Of a stretch of DNA of 64,000 bases, positions 55,522 through 64,000 are shown piece by piece; the first letter of the stretch is position 1, and every line of letters starts with the position of its first letter. The position numbers and the translations under genes are program-made. The notes under the pieces are model-generated. The model was not told the origin of the DNA and ran no database searches. It saw only the letters and a program-made list of their open reading frames with translations. The stretch covers positions 111,143,222-111,207,221 of the forward strand of contig NC_059075.1 of assembly GCF_020497125.1 (NCBI RefSeq). Direction: 5' to 3'. This DNA is from Mauremys mutica (lineage: Eukaryota; Chordata; Testudines; Geoemydidae).

Positions 55522-55524
55522 CTA

Positions 55525-55921
55525 GGAGAAAAATAAACGAGAGATCCAGGTAAAAGACAACGTACTTGTTCCCCTTCGGGGACGTGTACTTAGCCTTGGT
55601 GGCTTTAGGGCCCGGGTTGGTGTGGAATCCAAAAAACGAATTGCTGGCGGCCCCAAACTGGCCGCCATACATGCTGCTGTAGCGACGGAAGGCGCCATTT
55701 GGAAAACTGTAATCCTTGCTGTCCAAAGAAGGACTCCTGTGATAGGTCGATTCATCGGTGCTAGACCTGCGCATGGTGACTTCCGATTGTTCCACGGTTA
55801 CTACTGATGTGATAGTTGTTGGATGTTGGCGGTGGGGGGCAATATGTTTATTTATTTTTTCCTCTCTCCTTATCCCCCTATTGCTTTGCACCAGCTGTTC
55901 TTTGGTCTGCCATTCTGTCAA
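55525..55921 (-). other. Open upstream region, possible alternative 5' exon
   Basis: The frame of the tetraspanin ATG stays open for about 139 codons upstream, back to an ATG at 55921. The middle part (about 55775-55566) looks protein-like: MRRSSTDESTYHRSPSLDSK, then RRYSSMYGGQF and FFGFHTNPGPKATKAKY. It is Ser/Arg/Tyr-rich and has no recognised family. A possible donor, AACAA|GTACGT, lies at 55566/55565. Splicing from there to 55521 would shift the frame, so it would act as an upstream reading frame. Reading straight through would instead give an N-terminally extended tetraspanin. Whether it is translated is unknown. Confidence 0.35.
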
Positions 55922-57364
55922 GGAGTTAAGTGTGCTGTAAAGCAGAGGTTGGCAAACTGGAGTCTGCTCAGCCAGGAGTTAGGGAACAGCGTGCTTCCGT
56001 GTGAGAGAGACTTCTGAACAAGTAAACATTCCCTTTGGTTTCACGCTTTCCCCCCCCAGCCCGCCCTACTACCAAAAAGCAAATGAAGAGACAGAGATAT
56101 ACTGTACCCAAAGCAATTAATTTTAAAAAAAGGAAGTATGATCCTGCTTTTGTCGCAAATGCCATATAAAACCTTGGCTCCACATGCTAAACACACACAA
56201 AAGGGAAGGTGCACAGACTTGTGGGCAAGAACAGAAATTATCCAAAAGGCAAGCAGCTCCCATGCCCCATTCCTCTTTGCCACATTGCTCTGCCCTGAGA
56301 TGCTCAGCTCACTTTAAAGATCCCTGTTTCTCCTCACACAGACAGAGCCTATGGTAAGTGAGCCACGGAGCTTCATTCACAGTGCTGCTGACACTCCTCT
56401 GTGACTCCAGTCCAATCATGCTCTCTGCTAGTATACAGTCACAGCTCTGTGGTCCATCCCTGCATCTGAAGCGAGAGGCAGAGAGAATGAGCGTTCTTAC
56501 TGTATCTCATGAATGCCTGCTCAGCATTCTCTCTGGCTTCTGCCCTCCCTCAGCCAATCAAAATTACCCTCAGACAACATTACTCCGCACCACCACTACC
56601 TTGTTTAAAATAAAAACCTCCCCTTGGTTTCTTCTCAGCAAATCCAACATAAGCTGCTTTTAACCAATCACTGCACAGGTGGAGGGACTACAGTATGTAT
56701 CTTAGATTTAACCAGGTCCATTCCCCTGGGTAATTCTATTCTCTATCAGTCCTGTGTACATCAAAGCTTGGAGCAGGATTTAATCATCCTAGCTGCTAGT
56801 GGCTCCTCAGATTTATAGTTCTCAGCAAAGAGCAACTGAATTTAGATTTGGTCTGAAATGCAATTGGTCCTGCAAGGTTTGGGTATGCATATATTGCACA
56901 TCCAGATTCACAGGCACACACATATAATGTGCTGCATATGGCATACACATAGAGAGGGCTATAGATGACAGTAAATGTATTAATTAATCCACTTATGACT
57001 ATCAATCAGATTTTAGACCCCAAAAATCATAACAGTCCCATGCATATATATTTGTTTTTGCAGGAGATGCTATTAAAACTCACTTGCCTGAAGACTGGTC
57101 TGACCTATCTATTAGGTTTACTCAGTGTGGGGACTTCTCCTTTTACTTTTTTTCAAATCAGTATCATTTGACTTGTCACTCAGTTTAACGCTATTTCATT
57201 ACATTTGCTTCTCTACCTACCTATCTGGCTTTCCATACTCAATGTATTGGGTTGGCATCACGCTCTGCGTGTGGGGCTCACCTCCCCACAACTGGCCCAA
57301 GCTGCTCTAACACTTCAGCAACTAGTAGAAAATCTTTCACACAATGCAACTTTCTCAGAGAGGA
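55922..57364. other. Non-coding, upstream of the tetraspanin exon
   Basis: No repeat or exon confidently recognised. As this is 5' of the exon on the minus strand it may hold intron or promoter sequence, but no clear promoter elements were identified. Confidence 0.45.
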
Positions 57365-57605
57365 AGGATGTGCTTGTAGTTAAAGCATTGGACTAGAACG
57401 CAGGAGAGCTAGACTCAATTCCCTGCTCTGTCACAGACTCCCTGTGAGACCCTGGTAAGACTTTTTATTTCCTTCTGCCTCTGCTCCCCATCTGTAATAT
57501 TAACACCTCATTTCTGCCATCCTTTGTCTTAGCAATTTATATTGTAAGCCCTTGAGGCAGGGACTGTCTGTTACTATGCATATTGGGGCAGCGTGAAGAG
57601 GTGGC
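57365..57605 (+). mobile_element. MIR-like tRNA-derived SINE
   Basis: A tRNA-like head (GTAGTTAAAGCATTGGACTA, then a box B-like GACTCAATTCC) is followed by the core TCTGTCACAGACTCCCTGTG and CCCCATCTGTAATATTA, and a tail with GCAGGGACTGTCTG. It is the most complete MIR-type copy in the window. Confidence 0.85.
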
Positions 57606-57839
57606 TGGCTGATATTTTTAAAGATTTGTTCAGGTGAAGAAATAGGCCAGATAAAACCAGGTCATGTGCGCGCGCATACACACATACACACACACAGCAA
57701 TCAATTTATTTAACAGCAAAGTTGCCTTTCTTAGTTCATTCCTGCAAACAAGCCCCTGATTCAGTTCATTTATAAACTGTAAAGACTTCCATTCATCTTC
57801 TTCCCCAAGATATAAATACACAGCACACACCTGCTGCTA

Positions 57840-57990
57840 GTATTAGAGAGAAAGCACTGCACTAGGTGCTCAGAACATTCCAACTCTGGCTCTTAGCCCA
57901 GATGCCTCTACAGCCTTGTGTAAATCATAACTTTTTTGTACCCCAGTTTCCTTATCTATAACAACGAAGATATTTCACAAGTGGGGCTCT
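57840..57990 (+). mobile_element. MIR-like SINE fragment
   Basis: Diverged core: ACTCTGGCTCTTAGCC, CAGCCTTGTGTAAATCA, then TTGTACCCCAGTTTCCTTAT. Partial, no TSD. Confidence 0.6.
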
Positions 57991-58622
57991 TCCAGGCCTA
58001 CAGCAGCTGTCCTTCCCTTTCCTTACAGGTACAAACTCCATCCCCAAGATAAACTCCTTCTCATCTAGGATACACAAAAGGTCCAAAACAAACAATCCTT
58101 CCAGCTCTGAGCTTCTGATTCACCACTTACTTCTCCTGTAGCTTCCCTCTCTGCCTCCCTGCTTCCGGCTGTAAGGCAGGCAGACCCATTTGGCTGATGA
58201 GCTCAGCTGCCTCAACCTTACAGGACCTTAACCCTTCCCTATCTGGTCCCTGATTGCTGCAGATAAGCCCAGGAGAGATGAAAATTTGAATCATCTGACC
58301 TCTATGAGGTGGCCCCAGTGTCTTCGTAAGACACAGATCGGTAGTGTACCCTGTCCATAACAATACCGACCCACCTCACAAAGGGATGATGGGGATTAAT
58401 TAATGTTTGATAAAAAAAAAATTTTAGATGAAGAGTACTTAAGTATGATAACTGCCTCTCCATGACCATCTCAACACAAATTGTTTGCTATCATCATTTA
58501 ATTCTGGTTGTTTCTTTTTAAACCACTTTGCTCATACCAAACATATCTAGGTGCCTCTGATGCACACATCCACTTGGTGCAGCCCAATGTACCTGGCAGC
58601 TCTCAATATCCCAGAATGTGGG
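57991..58622. other. Non-coding, no gene seen
   Basis: Unassigned sequence, with an A-run at 58413-58421. Confidence 0.5.
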
Positions 58623-58779
58623 TAGGGTGACCAGATGTCCCAATAAAATTGGGACCGTCCCGATATCTAGGCGTTTGTCTCGATATTTCGCGGTATTCCT
58701 TTTTTTTTCCCCTCCACCGGTGACACACCCCCCCCCGCTCCGTGTCCCGATATTTTCTTCCTCTCATCTGGTCACCCTA
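58623..58779 (+). mobile_element. Short hAT MITE, TAGGGTGACC termini
   Basis: TAGGGTGACCAGATGTCCC (58623) is mirrored by ATCTGGTCACCCTA, ending at 58779. The TSD is AATGTGGG (58615-58622) versus AATGAGGG (58780-58787). The interior is GATATTTCG-rich and differs from the copies at 7938 and 17255, so it is a subfamily. Confidence 0.92.
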
Positions 58780-59084
58780 AATGAGGGTAATGAAGGGAAT
58801 GATAATCCAAAGGGAATTTCCCCATGCATTTTAGAAGCAGGCTTTCTGTGCCTCTGCCCATGCCATCCAAGTTTATCCTCACAGGGGTCCTGAGGAAACT
58901 CAGGGATTTTAATCATTAAATCTTCCTTACTTCCCATCTCTGTGCTGTACAGAGCAAATTCCATTCTCCAAGCAGGGAAACCCACGACAACTTCACCTAA
59001 AACACCCTGACAAGACGTCCATGGGAAAGAGTGAAGCACCTCTGCAGCAATCCCCACCTCTACTGACATGGGGGATGGGAGAGT

Positions 59085-59310
59085 GGTGTAGGACAGAGGA
59101 AAGATTAGCTCCCTGTTTAAGGGAGTGGACTTAGAAGCAGAAAATCTGGGTTCAATTCTCAGCTCTTCCACAGACTACCTGTGTGACCTTGCACAAGTCA
59201 TTTGGTAGCTTAGTTTATCTTCTGCAAAATAGGGGTAACAATACTTCCCAAACTCACAGGGGTGCTGTGAGATTAAAATAATGTCTGAGAGGCACTCAGC
59301 TACTGTTATG
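59085..59310 (+). mobile_element. MIR-like SINE
   Basis: Box B-like GGGTTCAATTCTC, core CTACCTGTGTGACCTTGCAC and AAGTCATTTGG, then AAATAGGGGTAACAATACTT and the tail CAGGGGTGCTGTGAGATTAA. Good MIR-type order on plus. Confidence 0.85.
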
Positions 59311-59968
59311 ATGGGGCCATATATGTGTGACCACATGCACCCCTGTATTCACCCATCACTGTAATAATCTGTACAAAATATGCCTTGTGAGGTATCATTT
59401 GAAAACTAATAACAGGCCGGTCAACATAATCATGGTGAAATGTGTGTAGCAACACTATATGTGAAGTTATGAGCATAAGTTGAAATCATGACCGAAGTGC
59501 ATTCACCACTTGGAGAATGAGTAAACCTGCTTCTCAAAGAAAAAGGACAAGCTGACATCTTACCAAAGCTGATGGGCAATCACCTAACAGATGGAAACAG
59601 ATCTGCATCTTAGTGAACAACAGCATGGAACCTCTTTCAGCACTTTGGGGGGGGCAATGGACCTAATAGATCTGGACTGTCCAGGATCTGTCCAGGACTG
59701 GACAGTGCTGCACACACATTTTTTGGGGGAAATGCAGGACTGGGAGTGTGTTTGGGTCATCTTGCAACTAGTAACCAAAGCTGCTGGAAGCCAGAGTGTG
59801 ACTGGTGTTTGCTGACAGGCTGCTAGTGTCAGAGTTGCTGGACCAGGGCCATAGCTATATACAGACACTCAGGGTGTGACCTGCATGTTGTTTGGGAGGA
59901 GCCCAGGTTGGGAGCTACAGCAGCAAAGCATTGTGAGGCATCCCAGGTTGCAGGGCAGGGGTTACACT
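59311..59968. other. Non-coding, no gene seen
   Basis: Unassigned. It ends with GTTACACT, the left TSD of the next hAT. Confidence 0.5.
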
Positions 59969-60334
59969 CAGGGCCGGCTCCAGACAGCAGCCTACCAAGC
60001 ATGTGCTTGGGGCGGCACCTTGGGACGGGGTGGCACTTGGGGTTTTTTTTGGTTTGGCCGGGCGGTGCTGGGGGGAGGCGGGGACTTGGGTGGTGCGGCG
60101 CCGTGCTGGGGTGGGCTTCAGCGGCACGGCACTTGGGAGGGGCGGGGAGTTGGGCGGTGCAACACGACACTTGGGGGGGCGGGGACTTGGGGGGCGCGGC
60201 GCGACGCTCGGAGGGGGCGGGGACTTGGGTGACGCGATGCTCGGAGGGGGCGGGGACTTGGGTGGTGCGACGCTCGGAGGGGGCGGGGTGCTTTGTTTTC
60301 GCTTGGGGTGGCAAAAATGTTAGAGCCGGCTCTG
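59969..60334. mobile_element. hAT element, CAGGGCCGGCTC termini
   Basis: CAGGGCCGGCTCCAGA (59969) is mirrored by TAGAGCCGGCTCTG, ending at 60334. The 8-bp TSD GTTACACT is exact (59961-59968 and 60335-60342). The interior is a G-rich array of GGCGGGGACTTGGG words with a period of about 30-35 bases. ATGTGCTTGGGGCGGCA is shared with 8620 and 24869. Non-coding; the long overlapping frames are composition artefacts. Confidence 0.95.
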
Positions 60335-61231
60335 GTTACACTGCCCCACACTGGCTTGGATTGCAGCCCATAATGCCATAGTGTGTAAATAAAAAGAACT
60401 ACCAAACTAAAAGAATGGAGTGGTGTATGTAGGTTGCTAAGCACTGCCCCTTTCTTAGGGGCCAGCAAACACCCATGTGCCTCCAGGATGTATAATGTGA
60501 GTGAGAAGTGATTCACACCATTTAGCACACACCCCCTGTGAGCCTACAGAAATGCACACGATTATAAATGAAGCAATATAAAGAAAAACTAGATAGAATG
60601 CCTCCCATACTCTGCTGAAATAGTGTCATGTCACCATTTATTACTAAAATTGGTGCCCCACAGTGTTTCCAGAGTGTAATAGGGACCAGTTTAACATCTC
60701 CATTATAAACCCTATTTCTGAGTTGCTCAAAACCAGTTCATTTTTACTGGCTGCCAGATGTCACATTATGTGCAAATGCCATCCATTAAAACAGATTTGA
60801 CCCTCCCTCATGGCAAGAAATCAATCACCCAATAAAAACAAACAGCAAATTCTCAAGCTTCTTTTCTCTCCTCCCCGTTTCTCCCCCACTTCCCAACATA
60901 AGGTCCTGGGGAACAGGAAGGAACCTGACACTCTTGAGAGGATGGCACAGCACAAATATTAAAACCTGCCACACAATCAGTCCTTAATGTACATGTGTGG
61001 ATTTATTTATAAAGCCAAGACGTGAAGCAGAAGAAAGAGTTTCTAAAAGTGGCTCCTGGGTAATAAATAATAAACATCATACAGGGCTACCTTTAAGACA
61101 GGAGTCTTTCCACACTGAGGTAGCCAGACATGGGCTAGTGCCAGGGCACCCCCATATGAAGGATGGTTCCACCCTCAACCTTCACCACCCCAGTGACAAT
61201 ATGGCTCACAGTATTGGCAGCTCTTTTAAGG
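60335..61231. other. Non-coding, no gene seen
   Basis: Unassigned AT-rich sequence between two hAT elements. Confidence 0.5.
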
Positions 61232-61899
61232 CAGCGTTTCTCAAATGCGGCCACCAGGGGCTTTTCTTGTGGCCACAGCCTCGTGGGCTGTTATGGGGTT
61301 GGGGTTGGTGGGGGGGGGGGGAGAAGTAGCAAGTAGCAAGTGGCCCCTCCCCCCCCCACTGTTGCTCCTGGATGCACTGTCTTGATGTTGATTGTTGGGG
61401 CGCCAGCATGGGTGGGGCCCTGCCCTCCCTTTGGAGACACCTGGGGCACAGTGTTGGAGAACTAGACAGCCAGTGAGTTCCCCACCTTCCCAGGGGCGGT
61501 TGGGCTCAGGCTTCAGCCCTGGAGTGGTGGGGCAGCACTCTCTGGCCACAGGGCTTCGGGCTCCGGCCCCCACTGCCTCCCTCCGATCCACCCCATTCCT
61601 CCTGGCCCCTGCTGCCCCCCACCCCTCCACCCCCATATCCAGGGCTTAATTTGTCCCAAGGCTTGACAGGGCTGAGTAAATCTGTTGTGAAAAGCAATAC
61701 TTGTATGTCTGTTAATATCACAACAGACTTACTAGCTAGCAATAAAAAATTTACAATGATTTGGACACATATATGTGCATATTTATTTGTTTTTCCTAAA
61801 GCTAATTAAGTATTTTAGGAAAAAGTGTGAGAGCGGCCACCAGCAAGAGTTGGTAGCCACACTCTGAGGCCACCAAAAAATTTGTCCCGAGAACCCCTG
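61232..61899. mobile_element. hAT element, CAGCGTTTCTCAAA termini
   Basis: CAGCGTTTCTCAAATGCGGCC (61232) is mirrored by GTCCCGAGAACCCCTG, ending at 61899. The 8-bp TSD TTTTAAGG is exact (61224-61231 and 61900-61907). Subterminal GGCCACCAGGGG and GAGGCCACCAAAA resemble each other. The middle is C/G-rich filler and no transposase is present. Confidence 0.94.
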
Positions 61900-61965
61900 T
61901 TTTAAGGCATCTTTTTGGCAGGGAGATTGCTATTCTCTCTTCTGTCTAATATCTATCTGTTGCTC

Positions 61966-62114
61966 ACTATTGGTTTGAGCATTGGCCTGCTAAACCCAGG
62001 GTTGTGAGCTCAATCCTTGAGGGGGCCATTTGGGGATTGGTCCTGCTTTGAGCAGGGGGTTGGACTAGATGATCTCCTGAGGTCCCTTCCAACCCTAATA
62101 ATCTATGATTCTAA
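61966..62114 (+). mobile_element. Cry-type SINE, 5'-damaged
   Basis: TTGGTTTGAGCATTGGCCTG, then GGTTGTGAGCTCAATCCTTG, and the CR1-like tail AGGGGGTTGGACTAGATGAT and TATGATTCTAA match the SINE at 28061-28248 block for block. The first bases of the tRNA head are missing. Confidence 0.9.
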
Positions 62115-62929
62115 TATACAGTAATTCAGTGGCCGATAACATGCACATATAGAATCCACCTCTTTTTGATCAATTCTGTTATAAATTAGAAATTCCTGCA
62201 GGAGACAGGAAGAAGTTTTGCACCTCAAATGCAGAGCCCTATAGAAACAGCATTGCCATCAAAGGGCTAGATTCTGACTTGGACTATGTGCCCGCAAGGC
62301 AGTCAAAACCCTCCTAACCACTATCTAAGGGCTACCTGGACTTTAAATATGGGTGATTATGAGTAAACAAGGCTACTCACTTGTTCCCTGCCTGGAGCAA
62401 GTGAGCAGGAAAAAGCAAGGAATGGGCAGAGCCCCCTTGGTCTCCAGCCAGAGTAGCTGAACCAGTCCAGGAGGGAGGTAGTAATTTTCTGCTGATATAG
62501 GCCAGCAATAAATTAATTCCCCCATTGAGCAAGGAAAAAACAGGGAAGGAATCCCAAACCCGCCCACATTAATCTTTATTACCCATCCACTTTCCACATT
62601 CTTAGTTGCATCTGTACATTGTTATCCTTTGGCCAGTTCATATTGATTCTCACATACAAGAAAGAAATCACTGTGCAGCCTCACTAACAGAGATTCAGTT
62701 GGTGCGGGTTTCAGTGATACACTAACATTTATGTTGTGACACCTCTGTCCACATTGGTGTGAGTGGAAGTGTCATGTCATGGTGGAGTAGATTTACGTCA
62801 CAAAATCCTGGCCCATGGAGTAAAGAAGATTGCACAGTAATAACGTAAAACAAAGTCCTGGCAACAGATCAATACCGTAACAGGTGTAGATGTTAAAAGC
62901 GCAATTGTAACAACTCCATTACCCTTTTA
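62115..62929. other. Non-coding, no gene seen
   Basis: Unassigned sequence. Confidence 0.5.
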
Positions 62930-63840
62930 TGTCCTATCTCTGAGCAATCTCATCCATTTACGTGGCTTCAGGTATCATCTCTATACTAACAACTCACAAA
63001 TCTACCTCTTCACTCCACTGTCTCCTTCCATCCAACCATCTTGGCCTGTCTCTTTGACAACTCCTCTTAGCTGCCTCATCCTCTGCTTACACTTAACAAG
63101 ATGAAAAACAAACTCCTTATCTTCCTTTCCTAAACTTACTCAACTTTACCCTTTTTCTATCATGATTAACCAAACTGCCGTCTTTCCTGCCACATGGGCC
63201 TGTAATCTGGGAGTTATATTTGGCTACTCCCATATCCAGGCCACCTCCAAATTCTCTTCCTTCCTCCTCCTCAAGAGTTCCAAGGTCTACGCTTTCCTTT
63301 CCATCACTGTGGGTAAATCTTGCAGAGGCAGATCTGAAGTCAATTGAAACCAATGGATTTTGGATCACTCCTTCATTGTGTCCACCTTCACTACTACATC
63401 CTCCCTCCTCTATGACTGCACACACACACTCCCCTCTTTGATCCATACAAGATACAGTGACTTAACTCATCATCTTTCCTCGTCAGTTTGTGCATGTCAC
63501 TCCTTTCTTTGAATCATTCCAACGGCTCCCCATTTGCTATTGCTGGAACTTCAAGCTTCTTTTCACTGTCTTCAAAGCTCTAGATAACTCTGTCCTTGCC
63601 CTTAATCAAGCTGGTCTCAACTTGCATTACCCCCTCTCCTATGCTCCAGCAGTGTTGCTACCTTCAACAGCCCATTTGTGATCTTCTCACAGAAAAACCT
63701 ACCACATATTCTCCTATGCTGCCTCCTACATATGACCAAATAGTCCTTTGCTCATCTGCAAGAATCCTACCTTGTCTTTCTTTCCAAGAATTTTCCCTTT
63801 AAATTGTGGAGATGATTCCAGAGCAGTCAAAACTGTCACC
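62930..63840 (+). pseudogene. L2-like LINE reverse transcriptase remnant
   Basis: In plus frames the order of motifs is that of L2 ORF2. LSNLIHLRGFRYHLYTNNSQ (about 62940-63000) is the YADD palm block with the catalytic Asp pair replaced by Asn-Asn. CNLGVIFGYSHI (about 63200-63240) matches the usual LGVIFD motif. FQRLPICYCWNFKLLFTVFK (63508-63570) matches the late L2 HWLPV block. Several stops and frame changes interrupt it. An old, inactive copy. Confidence 0.8.
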
Positions 63841-64000
63841 AAGTAGCTGACCAAATAAAAATGACAAACCACCACAAAAAATATAGTTTATTTAGATGTC
63901 TCCCTCTATTCTTGCATCATGTGTATGTGCAGCACTGCACTCTACTAGATTGAAAATGACACTGTTCAAACATATGTGGTTCTAAGACCTAATACTATCA
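63841..64000. other. Non-coding window edge
   Basis: Nothing recognised in the last 160 bases. Confidence 0.5.

Noticed and set aside
59829..60528. Long frames rich in Pro/Ser/Arg or Gly
   Set aside because: Repetitive interior of the hAT at 59969-60334.
1..64000. Endogenous retrovirus or other viral insertion
   Set aside because: No LTR pairs, and no gag, pol or env-like frames were recognised. All RT signals belong to LINEs.

Overview
The window is vertebrate nuclear DNA, most likely from a turtle. The evidence is the repeat set: tRNA-headed SINEs with a CR1-like 3' tail (tortoise Cry type), CR1, L2 and jockey/RTE-like LINE remnants, very many hAT and PIF/Harbinger DNA elements with clean target-site duplications (TSDs), and short sauropsid palindromic repeats. 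Nothing is prokaryotic; there are no operons, tRNA or rRNA genes, and no CRISPR array. The species assignment rests on repeat recognition, not on a database search.

Host genes are almost absent. The one good host exon is on the minus strand at 55442-55521. It encodes the first 21 residues of a tetraspanin (closest to TSPAN4) and has a convincing splice acceptor and donor. Upstream of it on the same strand lies a long in-frame open stretch (to 55921) that may be an alternative 5' exon. The other tetraspanin exons were not seen, so much of the window to its left is probably intron or intergenic DNA.

From left to right: 0.6-4.5 kb has two Harbinger deletion derivatives. 6-9.4 kb has a cluster of hAT elements. 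10-12.6 kb has CR1 fragments and a Harbinger MITE. 15.7-17.1 kb has a LINE copy with an internal inversion. 19.6-20.4 kb has a fold-back, Penelope-like element whose arms carry hammerhead-ribozyme-like motifs. 24.9-25.3 kb has a hAT element containing a 52-bp minisatellite. 25.77-29.95 kb has an almost complete two-gene PIF/Harbinger transposon. 30.8-31.2 kb has a hAT with another MITE nested in it. 33.7-35.5 kb is CR1 with a nested Harbinger MITE. 43.3-44.9 kb is a hAT-in-hAT nest. 49-52 kb has two more hATs. 55.5 kb has the tetraspanin exon. 57-63.8 kb has SINEs, three hATs and an L2 fragment.

The most coherent genetic system is the Harbinger element. It has a plus-strand Myb/trihelix-like DNA-binding gene (two exons) facing a minus-strand DDE transposase gene, with poly(A) signals back to back between them. 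Both genes are dead: there are two in-frame TGA codons and an Asp-to-Asn change in the transposase, and a frameshift in the Myb-like gene. At the population level, the TSDs of thirteen hAT copies fall into two groups: six with a central TA and seven without.
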